Below, piece after piece: positions 8,938 to 17,987 of a stretch of 64,000 nucleotides of DNA (its first letter is position 1; the number at the start of each line of letters is the position of its first letter). Source of the DNA: Oceanospirillales bacterium. Lineage in GTDB: Bacteria > Pseudomonadota > Gammaproteobacteria > Pseudomonadales > Endozoicomonadaceae. Where the stretch lies: positions 62,001 to 126,000 of the forward strand of contig SIHQ01000003.1 in NCBI GenBank assembly GCA_004762125.1. The letters run 5' to 3'. Below the pieces are notes generated by a model. It was not told where the DNA came from, ran no database searches, and saw nothing but the letters and a program-made list of their open reading frames with translations. The position numbers and the translations under genes are program-made.

Positions 8938-9384
8938 TTACTCAGCTTCAACATATACCTTGATCGTAGCTGCAACATCAGTGTGCAGCCGGATAGCAAT
9001 GTCGTATTCGCCAGTAGCGCGAATAGGACCATCCGCCATGCGGACTTCGCTTTTAGCGACTTTCATGCCAGCGCCAGTGATGGCTTCAGCCAGGTCACGA
9101 GGACCAATAGAACCGAACAGTTTACCTTCATCACCAGCCTTGGCGGTCAAGGTCAGTTCAACTTCTGACATCTCAGCAGCGCGCTTTTCAGCACCAGCCA
9201 GATTTGCTGTAGCCGCTTTTTCCAGCTCGGCACGACGAGCTTCAAAAGCTTCGACGTTTGCCTTGTTAGCAGGCACAGCCTTACCAAAAGGAATCAGAAA
9301 GTTACGACCATAACCGGATTTAACCGATACCTTGTCGCCCAGGTTGCCAAGATTGGCGGTTTTCTCAAGCAGGATAACGTCCAT
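8938..9384 (-). CDS. rplI: 50S ribosomal protein L9
   Basis: A 148-residue protein with the L9 N-terminal signature [32 protein letters not shown], a long central helix rich in Ala, Glu and Lys, and a C-terminal domain ending in TIKVYVEAE. It binds 23S rRNA and stabilises the L1 stalk region. The length is the standard one. It is the last gene of the rpsF-rpsR-(DUF2232)-rplI operon. Confidence 0.97.
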   Translation of the reverse strand: MDVILLEKTANLGNLGDKVSVKSGYGRNFLIPFGKAVPANKANVEAFEARRAELEKAATANLAGAEKRAAEMSEVELTLTAKAGDEGKLFGSIGPRDLAEAITGAGMKVAKSEVRMADGPIRATGEYDIAIRLHTDVAATIKVYVEAE

Positions 9385-9414
9385 CGCTAGCCTCTACCTT
9401 ATGCCTAGTGCCTG

Positions 9415-10290
9415 TCAGCTCTCAGCCTTGATCGATGCGCGTTTGCGAAAATCGAACAGACTGTCAAGACAAGCAATCAAAACCATAACCGGGTATGCCA
9501 GTTGCGTCAGGGTGATCAGCAACACATAGATGCCGATCAACCAGAAGCTGCTCATGCGTCCTATTTTAACAAAACCATGCATCATGGCCATGCCAGAAAA
9601 GAACAATGGCAGCGAAGCGATAGGTAGCAATACCGTTAATACCGGTGATATAGCAGAACCCATCACTGTCAGAGCCAGCAGTGTTATCGCAACACCAGCA
9701 GTCAGTCTTATTCGGCGGAATTCGTCTCCGAAGCCACCAGGATTATAAAGACCAGACTGCCAGCTACGGGCCAGCATCAGTGACAAAACACTGAATGAGC
9801 TGTGAACCCACGCCATAGCGCCTGCCACACCGTATTCCATAATTGGCCTGATCGACTCCAGCTTGTTAACCAGTGTTTCATTTCCTGCTTTTGGCAAACT
9901 TCCTTCCAGAAGCCTGATCACAGCGTTAGACATGAATTCAATGGTTTGCGGAGCAAACTGATACATACCGAAAGCAATAATTGCTCCGGTGGGTACCACA
10001 GCCAGCAGAGTACTCTGCCAGGAAACGGTCTGTCGCAGAACACAGGCTAATAGCGTAGTGGCTATTAACCCGATAACAACGCTGAACTGACCAAAGGCGG
10101 CCCAGACAATCGCTGGCAGCAGGGCCCACATCAGGACTTTAAGTCCGTGGTCCACACCACGACGCAATATCACCAGGGATACAATCGCCGCACTCAGCCA
10201 GGAGACCATCGGAATACAGGCAAACAAAACGGCCAGAAACAGAGCTTGTTTCGGGCCTTTCATCGCCAGTTCCGCCAATTTACGCATCAA
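9415..10290 (-). CDS. Multi-pass inner-membrane protein, DUF2232-like, in the rpsR-rplI operon
   Basis: A 291-residue protein with about seven or eight hydrophobic segments, for example ALFLAVLFACIPMVSWLSAAIVSLVIL, VLMWALLPAIVWAAF and FWLIGIYVLLITLTQLAYPVMVLIA. It has a short basic C-terminal tail. A membrane protein of this size commonly lies between rpsR and rplI in Pseudomonas and relatives and is annotated DUF2232; this call follows that context. The function is unknown. It is 38 bases after rpsR and 30 bases before rplI, so it is almost certainly co-transcribed with them. Confidence 0.75.
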   Translation of the reverse strand: MMRKLAELAMKGPKQALFLAVLFACIPMVSWLSAAIVSLVILRRGVDHGLKVLMWALLPAIVWAAFGQFSVVIGLIATTLLACVLRQTVSWQSTLLAVVPTGAIIAFGMYQFAPQTIEFMSNAVIRLLEGSLPKAGNETLVNKLESIRPIMEYGVAGAMAWVHSSFSVLSLMLARSWQSGLYNPGGFGDEFRRIRLTAGVAITLLALTVMGSAISPVLTVLLPIASLPLFFSGMAMMHGFVKIGRMSSFWLIGIYVLLITLTQLAYPVMVLIACLDSLFDFRKRASIKAES

Positions 10291-10328
10291 GCAATACCTA
10301 CAGTTTCAAATATCTTTGCCAGAACTGA

Positions 10329-10553
10329 TCAGTGACGATCAGTGTAAGGCAGCAGTGCTACGTAGCGAGCACGCTTAATAGCTGTTGCCAGCTGACGCTG
10401 ATAACGGGCTTTAGTACCAGTAATACGACTTGGTACGATCTTGCCAGTTTCAGAAACATAAGCTTTCAGAGTGTTCAGATCTTTGTAATCGATCTCTTTC
10501 ACGCCTTCAGCGGTGAAACGGCAGAACTTTCTGCGGCGGAAAAAACGTGCCAT
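10329..10553 (-). CDS. rpsR: 30S ribosomal protein S18
   Basis: A 74-residue protein with the S18 motifs [30 protein letters not shown] and the basic [24 protein letters not shown]. It binds 16S rRNA as a heterodimer with S6, which is encoded immediately upstream. An AAGGAGACG-like ribosome site precedes the ATG on the minus strand. Confidence 0.97.
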   Translation of the reverse strand: MARFFRRRKFCRFTAEGVKEIDYKDLNTLKAYVSETGKIVPSRITGTKARYQRQLATAIKRARYVALLPYTDRH

Positions 10554-10609
10554 TGCAACGTCTCCTTGAGTTAACTAAATAGTGATGTTCAATCCCGAAA
10601 GATTAGAAC

Positions 10610-11056
10610 TTACTCGGCAGCTTCTTCAGCAGCAGCTTCTTCAGCAACAGCTTCTTCAGCAGGAGCTTCGGCAGCTGGAGCTTCACGACGATCTTCGCGA
10701 CGGTCGTCACGACGGTCATCACGACGCTCACGCTTCTCTTCAGCCTGCATCATGATGGACGGCTCAGCGATAGCCTCATCACGACGGATCACCATGTTAC
10801 GGATAACTGCGTCGTTGTAACGGAAGTTATCAGTTAACTCTTCCAGGATCTCGTTGCTGCACTCAATGTTCATAAGAACATAGTGAGCTTTATGGATCTT
10901 GTTGATTGGGTAAGCCAGTTGACGACGGCCCCAATCTTCCAAGCGGTGCATCTGACCGCCATTGTCGGAGATTGCGCGTGTGTAACGCTCAATCATGCCT
11001 GGTACCTGTTCACTCTGGTCAGGATGAACCAGGAAAACAACTTCGTAATGACGCAT
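10610..11056 (-). CDS. rpsF: 30S ribosomal protein S6
   Basis: A 148-residue protein. The ATG at 11056 ([17 protein letters not shown]) is chosen over an upstream in-frame start because it matches the family start and follows AAGGAGC. The core S6 fold covers residues 1-100 ([21 protein letters not shown]). The tail is unusually long: an Arg/Asp-rich stretch ([12 protein letters not shown]) and an Ala/Glu-rich end encoded by short repeated units. S6 pairs with S18 on the ribosome. In E. coli the S6 tail receives added glutamates from RimK, and the Glu-rich end here is compatible with such a tail. Confidence 0.97.
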   Translation of the reverse strand: MRHYEVVFLVHPDQSEQVPGMIERYTRAISDNGGQMHRLEDWGRRQLAYPINKIHKAHYVLMNIECSNEILEELTDNFRYNDAVIRNMVIRRDEAIAEPSIMMQAEEKRERRDDRRDDRREDRREAPAAEAPAEEAVAEEAAAEEAAE

Positions 11057-11439
11057 TATTTGCTCCTTACGGGTTAAATAGCCTCCCACTCAATAATCAG
11101 AACTAGTGTTCTTCTTACTAGTAGTAAGGCAAGGAGGTGGAAATAGACCTTGGTTTTTGTTTCGGAAAAACCGAATCAGTAACCATAGCCTATGCCCAGC
11201 ATACAAGAGGCGGGAATTCTAGAGAAGTGTGACCATGGTTGCAAGAGCCAATACCCGCAACCATCCAGAGGACTATATCCAAAGGAACTGAAAATGCAGG
11301 TAGCCGGCAACCGAGCGAAGCCCCATAGACCTAAGCTTTCACCAATTGTCACTGGGGTCCGCTCACCGTTATGGGGACAAACCTCTGGCGACCTATTGAA
11401 AACAGGGAATGACCTTATTTCATTGCCGCTACAGAGTGA

Positions 11440-11545
11440 GATTCAGGTACCTGAATTACAGCTCATCAGCATGAAAGAAACCGGAGAAGCCCTGAAAACT
11501 ATGGGACAGCAGTGCACTACCGGGAAAATTGTCATGTCGTTGTAA
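11440..11545 (+). pseudogene. Remnant of an MDR-family (quinone oxidoreductase / zinc-type alcohol dehydrogenase) gene
   Basis: A reading frame open from 11192 ends in VPELQLISMKETGEALKTM and then GQQCTTGKIVMSL. The last 27 or so residues match the typical C-terminus of NADPH:quinone oxidoreductase-like MDR proteins (ETGEALxxL....TGKIVxxL). The upstream part of the frame, 11192-11440, shows no Rossmann motif or any other recognisable domain, so only the 3' tail of a gene appears to survive. The rest of the 570-base gap between rpsF and tamA shows only the rpsF leader, with an ACTAGT inverted repeat near 11102-11121. Confidence 0.4.
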
Positions 11546-11626
11546 ATGGTCTGAAATCTTTGGCTGTAGTAGGCTATTCCATAGGCGTACTCATTCCCTC
11601 ACTGTTTTTTTGAATGGCTGACTTCT

Positions 11627-13336
11627 GTGAGAATATTTTTTGCCTGCTCTGTCGCTGTTTTCCTACTGTACATTTCGCCCGTTCATGCCAAACAACTTGA
11701 ATATCGCATTCAGGGGCTGGACAAGCCGCTGAAACAGAATGTCAGCTTATTTCTGGAAGCTCTGCCAGATATCGAAGTCCGGCACTACCAGCGCTCCGGA
11801 AAGAGCATTACCGAGGCCGTTGAAAAAGCACTTCAAGCACTGGGCTACTATCAGCCTGATATTGACCAGCAACTAAAAGAAAATACTCTAACCCTGAAGA
11901 TCATGGCCGGTAAACCTGTTCGGCTTCAGAAGGTTTCTGTCCAGTTGCTGGGAGAAGCACGGCATTCAATGGCTTTTAAGCATCTGCTGAAGCAAACACC
12001 CGTAAAGCCAGGTGTTGTATTGAATCAAGGTAAATATGAATCACTGAAGAGCCGTCTCAACGCTCTCTCCCTTTCTCTGGGATTCTTTGATGCTCACCTG
12101 ATACGCCATAGCATCAAGGTCCACCCACAAGAGCATGCTGCTGATATTGATTTGATACTGGACTCCGGTGTCCGTTACAGAGTGGGCGACATTCTTTTTG
12201 GTGATATGCCTGACGATATTAAAGCTCTGATCAAACAACTGATTCGTTTCAAAACGGGCTCACGCTATAGATTGATCAAGCTGAACAACCTGAATCGTGA
12301 TCTTGCAGCAACAGGCTATTTTAAAACCATCAGTGTTGAACCATTACGAGATCAGACCAGCAATCATCACATCCCTATACAAATCAATACCACCTTGAAT
12401 ACAGACCATGAACTGGAAACCGGTATCGGGTTTTCCACCAATGAAGGCGTCAGGCTTTCATTAAGCTGGGACAGACCACTGATCAATCGAAGTGGTCACA
12501 GCATGAGCAGTGAACTTTTTGCTTCGCAAAAAAGAGTACAGCTGACGGGTAATTATAAAGTCCCCTACGGTAACCCATTGCTTGAGTTCTATGACCTGCA
12601 ACTGGGATACCAATATAAAGAAATTGAAGATACCCGAAGTAATCTTACGACAGCATCCATTCATCATTGGAAAAAACAAATACACGGCTGGGACAAGGAC
12701 TACTTCTTCCGTATCCAGCAAGAAGGTTTCCGTCAGGGGTTGGAAGAAGGCGACAGTCTGCTAACCATACCGGGTGTATCCCTAACGCTTCGGAAATCGG
12801 ATAAAGCATTGGATCCTGCCAGAGGTTACCTTCTAATGGCGAAGCTGGAAGGAGCTCACAAGGCGCTAGGGTCAGATCAGAATTTCGTTAAAATCTGGGG
12901 ACGAACCAAATGGTTGAATACTTTCTATAAACGTCATCGGTTTATTTTACGGGCCGAGCAGGGTGCTATTTCCGTCAATGACATCACTCAATTACCACCC
13001 TCTATTCGATTCTTTACCGGTGGTGACCAGAGTATTCGAGGGTATGACTTTGAAAGTATCGCTCCCAAAAATGACGCAGGCAAACTGGTGGGAGGGCAAT
13101 ATCTGACAGTAACCAGTGCAGAATATAATTACCGGCTTACCAAAAAGTGGTGGATTGCCACTTTCATTGACCAAGGCATCTCAACCAATGATTACAGCAA
13201 TGCTTGGAAAACCGGCACAGGCCTAGGGCTCCGATGGGTTACTCCTTTTGGAGCAGTGCGGGCAGACCTGGCCTTTGCCATCAGCGATAAAGGGTCACCC
13301 TGGCGGCTGCACTTCACTATGGGGTCAGAGCTGTGA
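11627..13336 (+). CDS. tamA: Translocation and assembly module outer-membrane protein TamA
   Basis: A 569-residue Omp85-family protein beginning at GTG with a signal peptide (1-21, cleavage after VHA). Three POTRA-type domains occupy about 23-260 (for example EAVEKALQALGYYQPDI and LNALSLSLGFFDAHLIRH). A beta-barrel follows to the end, with the Omp85 lid-loop motif IRGYDF in TGGDQSIRGYDF and a C-terminal strand finishing LHFTMGSEL. With TamB it helps insert outer-membrane proteins such as autotransporters. The stop overlaps the tamB start (GTGA), so the two genes are translationally coupled. Confidence 0.93.
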   Translation: MRIFFACSVAVFLLYISPVHAKQLEYRIQGLDKPLKQNVSLFLEALPDIEVRHYQRSGKSITEAVEKALQALGYYQPDIDQQLKENTLTLKIMAGKPVRLQKVSVQLLGEARHSMAFKHLLKQTPVKPGVVLNQGKYESLKSRLNALSLSLGFFDAHLIRHSIKVHPQEHAADIDLILDSGVRYRVGDILFGDMPDDIKALIKQLIRFKTGSRYRLIKLNNLNRDLAATGYFKTISVEPLRDQTSNHHIPIQINTTLNTDHELETGIGFSTNEGVRLSLSWDRPLINRSGHSMSSELFASQKRVQLTGNYKVPYGNPLLEFYDLQLGYQYKEIEDTRSNLTTASIHHWKKQIHGWDKDYFFRIQQEGFRQGLEEGDSLLTIPGVSLTLRKSDKALDPARGYLLMAKLEGAHKALGSDQNFVKIWGRTKWLNTFYKRHRFILRAEQGAISVNDITQLPPSIRFFTGGDQSIRGYDFESIAPKNDAGKLVGGQYLTVTSAEYNYRLTKKWWIATFIDQGISTNDYSNAWKTGTGLGLRWVTPFGAVRADLAFAISDKGSPWRLHFTMGSEL

Positions 13337-16300
13337 AGTTTTTAACATTATTAAAAGCAACATCTTTAAAAGCAAGGTATCTGTCTCTTCTCTTTGTCGC
13401 AGGACTGCTGCTGATACTTATTGCCCTCCCTACGACTCACATCGGCTCAAAAATACTCTGGCAGTTAACCAAATACTGCATTCCTCAACTGCAAGGAGAG
13501 TTATCTACAGGGGCACTATTCTCAAACTTCACCATTGGGAAAGTGGTCTGGGCCGATACGGATACAACAATCGCCAGTGACTCTTTATCCATCGAGTGGC
13601 TACCATCAGAGCTTCTCGCTGGAGATCTTGTTGTTGAGAAAGTCACTGCAGAAAAACTGAACATCCATATTGCATCCACTTCAGACTCTTCCGAAAAAAA
13701 GCCTCCCGATACAGATCAACAGCTCTTAATCAAAGCACCCCTTCCCATTGATGTTAAACAACTGTCCATCAATGGGTTAGGTTTTGAATCCGGTGATACC
13801 CAAGAGACCTTTGATTCATTGAAACTGAGTTTTGGCTTCAGCGAATCCCATCTAACCATCCGTGAATTATCGTTTTCCAACCCAACGTTGAAGGCGGAAG
13901 CACGAGGTTTTATTAAAATTTCCGGAGATTATTCAGCCAAAATTGATGCCGAGTTAACACCCAAACAATCCTTCAAGAATATTTCACTCACTCCAATAAA
14001 CGCTCAACTTCACGGGCAATGGCCAGATTACAAGCTAACCGCTACAACCAACGTTGATACTCCCAGAGGTTTCACCGTAGAAGCAAACTTGAACTCAACC
14101 CTGACTCTGGATCAACTCACTGTTCACACTCTTCAACTGCGTACTGCCAACCATGGTTCAGTAAACAGTACAGGCACCCTTCAATGGTTTAATCATCTGG
14201 CATGGCAGGGTGATGTCTACCTTGACGATTTGAATCTTTCGCTCTGGATTCCGAAAATCTCTTCAAGACTAAACGGCTCCGTAACAACGGATTTCAGCGA
14301 TAAGGTCGATGGAATATCACTCAAACTCACCCCTCTGGCTATTACCGGGGATTATCTTGGAAAACCCGCCCAACTTTCCGGGGCACTGTCTACCAGTAAC
14401 ATCACAAGCTGGTCATTTGAAAAACTTCGGTTAGTGATAGGTGATAACACTCTTGAAGCTCAGGGACAGCTCAATGATCGCTGGCAGTTGAGTACAAAAC
14501 TGAATGCTACCGATCTTTCTGACTTACTCCCTGATTTACAGGGAGACCTTTCCGGTACCGCCAACCTATCAGGACATATCAATAAACCGATTATCGACTT
14601 TCAACTTGATAGCAAGAATATGTCGTATAAGAGACTTCAACTCTCTGGAATAAAAGCCAATGGCCAAACCATCAGTGAAGACACCATCACTGGCAAAGCC
14701 GATATTAAGATCAACAGTATTGCCACTAGGCAACACTCCCTGAACAACATTCAACTTTTAATGAATGGGAGTGAGGCAGACCATACGTTGAAACTAACTA
14801 GCTCCAGTCAGGAATTTGCTGTAAATCTTCAAACCAATGGCGAGTTCAAGGATAAGGTTTATCTGAGTCACCTCAACCAGCTTTCACTGCAAACGCCAAT
14901 CGGACAATGGAAGCTGAAAGCTCCCACAACATTAGCTTTCGAAAATAAAGTGCTCAGCTATCAAGCACTTTGCCTTGAATCACTGCCAGCTATTTTATGT
15001 ATCAAGGCAGGGAGCTGGTCTGAAGAGAAGAATCAATTGGCATTCAATCTCTATGACCTCAACACTGAAAAACTCTTACCACTGCTCCCTGGTAAGCTCG
15101 AATGGCAGGCAAATCTGAATGCTTCCGGCCTGATGAGCTGGCAAAAGAACCAACCTTTGGTGAGCTTTGATCTCAGCTCTTCACCCGGGCATATCAGTGT
15201 CAACGGGCATCCCCAAAACTATCAAACATTGAACGCTCAAGGCTCTATTAATAAAAACAGGTTGAAGGTCAGTAGTGATTTCAGCTCTCACCAGTTGGGC
15301 CGCTCCCAACTTCAACTGACAATCAATCAGCTATCGACCCATAGAGACCTCAACGGCAGGCTAGATATTTCACAGTTCGATCTACAAGCCCTGTCACCGT
15401 TTTTTCCTGAAGTCGAACGTCTGAAAGGAGTGCTGACTGCAAAAACAGACATTTCCGGAACAGCCGAAATCCCCTTGGTGTACGGAAGAGTTTCTATAGC
15501 TGAAGGCGCTCTCAATTTATCGGATGAGCTACCTGGCATTGAAAAAATTGAAACCGAACTGCTGGCTGATGGTCAATCGGGAACCCTGCAAGGAGCGCTG
15601 ACAATTAATAATGGCAGGCTGTACCTGAGCGGTGATCTTAATTGGCAGGATGGTTACCCTTTCAAAGGCTCACTCAAAATTCATGGTCAGGATGTGCTTT
15701 TTTTCTATCCAGGATATGGTGCTTTAACATTGTCTCCAGATATTCTGATTCACCTTGCCAAGAAACCGAAAATCAGCGGAACAGTGAACATTCCGTCGGC
15801 CAAAATATCAGTAAAAAAACTGCCCGATAATGCCGTACAAGTATCCGATGACACCGTCGTTTACTATTCAAATCAGGTACATTCAGAACAGAAGAAGGAG
15901 AACCCTTACACACTGGCTGTCAGTATACGACTTGGACAAGATGTAAATCTGGATGCTTACGGCCTGACAACAAATCTTACCGGGCAGATTGATGTTGAAA
16001 AAGCAGTCAATAAAGAACTTGAAGGTAAAGGCATCATTCACCTGAAAGATGGACGCTACCACCAGTTTGGTCAGGATCTTGTCATCAAAAAAGGTAAGGT
16101 TATTTTCCAGGGACCGCTGAAATCTCCTTATCTTCAGATCGATGCTATACGTAATCCGGATACCATCGAAGATAATGTTACCGTTGGAATAAACGTCAGC
16201 GGCATTGTTACCCAACCGGAGTGGACGGTTTACTCCTCACCCTCCATGTCCAGACAGGAGCAACTCTCTTACCTGCTAAAGGGAAAAAGTGTCAGTGATC

Positions 16301-16644
16301 CGGGTGAAGCCAGTCTTGAATCCTTTGCTATCGGCGCTGGAATAGGTCAGCTCGGAGGTTTCACTAGTAATCTGGGTGAGAAACTGGGAGTGAATGATCT
16401 GGCGCTGGAAGCTGAAGGTTCTGGCGATGATACTCAAATAACCATCGGTGGCTATGTAGCTCCCGGACTCAGGCTTCAGTACGGCGCAGGCGTTTTTAGC
16501 TCTATAGGAGAGCTGAAGGCTCGCTACGAACTGCTGCCAAAGCTGTACCTACAATTCGTTACCGGACTTGATCAGGCTGTGGATATTTTTTACCGGTTTA
16601 CCATTCCATCCGATGAGAAGCGTGAAGCTGAAGTCAAACAATAG
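13333..16644 (+). CDS. tamB: Translocation and assembly module inner-membrane protein TamB
   Basis: An 1103-residue AsmA-like protein starting at GTG. One N-terminal transmembrane anchor lies at about 17-40 (LSLLFVAGLLLILIALP). A very long beta-helical periplasmic region follows, and the conserved TamB (DUF490) C-terminal domain covers about 760-1103, with GINVSGIVTQPEWTVYSSPSM, LSYLLKGK, and AVDIFYRF near the end. It spans the periplasm, contacts TamA, and is also thought to move phospholipids to the outer membrane. Slightly shorter than the E. coli protein (about 1260). A surface autotransporter at 4551-7100 is a plausible client. Confidence 0.92.
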   Translation: MKFLTLLKATSLKARYLSLLFVAGLLLILIALPTTHIGSKILWQLTKYCIPQLQGELSTGALFSNFTIGKVVWADTDTTIASDSLSIEWLPSELLAGDLVVEKVTAEKLNIHIASTSDSSEKKPPDTDQQLLIKAPLPIDVKQLSINGLGFESGDTQETFDSLKLSFGFSESHLTIRELSFSNPTLKAEARGFIKISGDYSAKIDAELTPKQSFKNISLTPINAQLHGQWPDYKLTATTNVDTPRGFTVEANLNSTLTLDQLTVHTLQLRTANHGSVNSTGTLQWFNHLAWQGDVYLDDLNLSLWIPKISSRLNGSVTTDFSDKVDGISLKLTPLAITGDYLGKPAQLSGALSTSNITSWSFEKLRLVIGDNTLEAQGQLNDRWQLSTKLNATDLSDLLPDLQGDLSGTANLSGHINKPIIDFQLDSKNMSYKRLQLSGIKANGQTISEDTITGKADIKINSIATRQHSLNNIQLLMNGSEADHTLKLTSSSQEFAVNLQTNGEFKDKVYLSHLNQLSLQTPIGQWKLKAPTTLAFENKVLSYQALCLESLPAILCIKAGSWSEEKNQLAFNLYDLNTEKLLPLLPGKLEWQANLNASGLMSWQKNQPLVSFDLSSSPGHISVNGHPQNYQTLNAQGSINKNRLKVSSDFSSHQLGRSQLQLTINQLSTHRDLNGRLDISQFDLQALSPFFPEVERLKGVLTAKTDISGTAEIPLVYGRVSIAEGALNLSDELPGIEKIETELLADGQSGTLQGALTINNGRLYLSGDLNWQDGYPFKGSLKIHGQDVLFFYPGYGALTLSPDILIHLAKKPKISGTVNIPSAKISVKKLPDNAVQVSDDTVVYYSNQVHSEQKKENPYTLAVSIRLGQDVNLDAYGLTTNLTGQIDVEKAVNKELEGKGIIHLKDGRYHQFGQDLVIKKGKVIFQGPLKSPYLQIDAIRNPDTIEDNVTVGINVSGIVTQPEWTVYSSPSMSRQEQLSYLLKGKSVSDPGEASLESFAIGAGIGQLGGFTSNLGEKLGVNDLALEAEGSGDDTQITIGGYVAPGLRLQYGAGVFSSIGELKARYELLPKLYLQFVTGLDQAVDIFYRFTIPSDEKREAEVKQ

Positions 16645-16671
16645 CTCTCATAAAATGGAGCTGGGAAAACC

Positions 16672-16839
16672 ATGACCTATAAGGAAAAAGCAATAGGAAA
16701 TGCCCCCGTTCTCATTGGAATCGTTTCCTATCAGGTTTCAGCATCGGCTATGGGGGAAGAGACCTTTATGACTCATATTATCTCTGTGACAGCAGCAGAT
16801 GGCAGATGGCAGATGGCAGATGGTTATTTCATGATCTGA
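16672..16839 (+). CDS. Small unknown reading frame that runs into a 7-bp tandem repeat
   Basis: A 55-codon frame starts with MTYKEKAIGNAPVL and continues through GIVSYQVSASAMGEE. It enters the 7-bp repeat and stops at 16837. A weak GGAG lies 12 bases before the ATG. One extra 7-bp unit would join this frame to the next one, which reads on to 16928. The product is not recognised. It could be a slipped or phase-variable gene, or a decayed one. Confidence 0.3.
   Translation: MTYKEKAIGNAPVLIGIVSYQVSASAMGEETFMTHIISVTAADGRWQMADGYFMI
16794..16823 (+). repeat. Tandem 7-bp repeat (GGCAGAT), three perfect units and one imperfect
   Basis: AGCAGAT at 16794-16800 is followed by three exact GGCAGAT units (16801-16821) and a partial GG. 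Because 7 is not a multiple of 3, each unit gained or lost changes the reading frame downstream. Confidence 0.85.
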
Positions 16840-16928
16840 TACATAAAAAACTACTGGAACCTGGATATGAGAAATTACTGGAGCTGTATGAAGATTTGAT
16901 AAGATTTCCTGTTCAAGATGAACAGTGA
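16806..16928 (+). CDS. Second small frame downstream of the 7-bp repeat
   Basis: A 40-codon frame from an ATG inside the repeat (MADGRWLFHDLIHKKLLE) to the stop at 16926. The segment EPGYEKLLELYEDLIRFP looks like real amphipathic coding sequence. It has no ribosome site of its own and lies one base off the frame of the upstream small gene. It is better read as the 3' part of one gene interrupted at the repeat. Function unknown. Confidence 0.25.
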   Translation: MADGRWLFHDLIHKKLLEPGYEKLLELYEDLIRFPVQDEQ

Positions 16929-16944
16929 GCGAAGAGAAAAACGG

Positions 16945-17889
16945 TCATTCAGCAAGCCATTGATTGAAGCAAGTTACAGCCTTGTTAATCATACGCTGCC
17001 TTGACTCCACACTTGCCCAAGCACAATGTGGCGTCACAATTAAGTTAGGCATTGGGTTTTCAAGCAATACATTTCCGTTAAGCGGAGGTTCTTCAGTCAG
17101 CACATCAAAACCGGCACCGCTCAGCGTTCCGGCCGTCAAAGCTGTTACAAGAGCCTCTTCATCAACCAGTCCACCACGTGCTGTATTGATTAAGAGCGCG
17201 GTCGGTTTCATCAAAGCTAATCGTTCTGCGCTCAATAGGCCGTGAGTCAGTTCAGTCAGGGGGCAATGAAGGCTGACAATATCGGCCTGAGCAAGCCCTT
17301 CATCTAAATCAATACGATCACTAGAGCAACTCTCGGAACCAGGAATTCGGGCTTTGAGAATTTCCATACCAAACGCTTCAGCTAATTTTGCCGTCGCCTT
17401 ACCCAAATCTCCGTAACCGACAATCAATAATTTTCTGCCAGCCAGCTCCATCATCGGATGATCCAGCAGGCAAAACATATCACTGTTTGCCCATTGGCCA
17501 TTCAAGGTGTTGGCAGAATTGGCTGGAATTTTGTTCGCCAGAGAAAGCATCAGAGCCATAGAGTGCTGAGCGACAGACGACGTACTATACCGCTCAACAT
17601 TCTGAACCTTAATACCTTGTTCCTCACAAACAGTCAGATCAATATTATTCATGCCGGTTGCCAGTACACCGATGTATTGCAACTCGGGGCTGGCTTTCAG
17701 CAGTTCTCGGCCAATGACGACTTTATTGGTGAATACGACTTGTACATCAGCGATTCGAACGGCCAATTGATCAGGTGATGTTTGATCATACACAGTCAGT
17801 GATAATGGCAATTGTTCAAAGGATACCAGAGAAACATCATTACCCAGTGTCCCTGCATCCAGAATGACGGCCTGCATTACCTTTGCCAT
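16945..17889 (-). CDS. D-2-hydroxyacid dehydrogenase (glycerate/hydroxypyruvate reductase type)
   Basis: A 314-residue cytosolic NAD(P)-dependent oxidoreductase. The ATG at 17889 is chosen because AGGAAAG lies 6-8 bases upstream; a further in-frame start exists at 17925. The Rossmann domain has GYGDLGKATAKLAEAFG. The catalytic elements are the Arg in NTARGGLVDE, the Glu in VLTEEPP and the His in TPHCAWAS. The order and length fit HprA-like glycerate dehydrogenases that reduce hydroxypyruvate or glyoxylate, but substrate cannot be read from sequence. It sits alone between tamB and rlmB. Confidence 0.85.
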   Translation of the reverse strand: MAKVMQAVILDAGTLGNDVSLVSFEQLPLSLTVYDQTSPDQLAVRIADVQVVFTNKVVIGRELLKASPELQYIGVLATGMNNIDLTVCEEQGIKVQNVERYSTSSVAQHSMALMLSLANKIPANSANTLNGQWANSDMFCLLDHPMMELAGRKLLIVGYGDLGKATAKLAEAFGMEILKARIPGSESCSSDRIDLDEGLAQADIVSLHCPLTELTHGLLSAERLALMKPTALLINTARGGLVDEEALVTALTAGTLSGAGFDVLTEEPPLNGNVLLENPMPNLIVTPHCAWASVESRQRMINKAVTCFNQWLAE

Positions 17890-17987
17890 TATCGCTTTCC
17901 TGCTTTCTGTATTAACGTTCACCACGAGTATTTTTTATCACCGTGGATGATGAAAAGTACTTCTTTCGCTCATAGCTGATTTATATT

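Noticed and set aside
10617-10740. Short repeated units that could suggest a repeat array
   Set aside because: They are low-complexity codons for the Glu/Ala and Arg/Asp tail of S6, with no spacer pattern, so not a CRISPR array.
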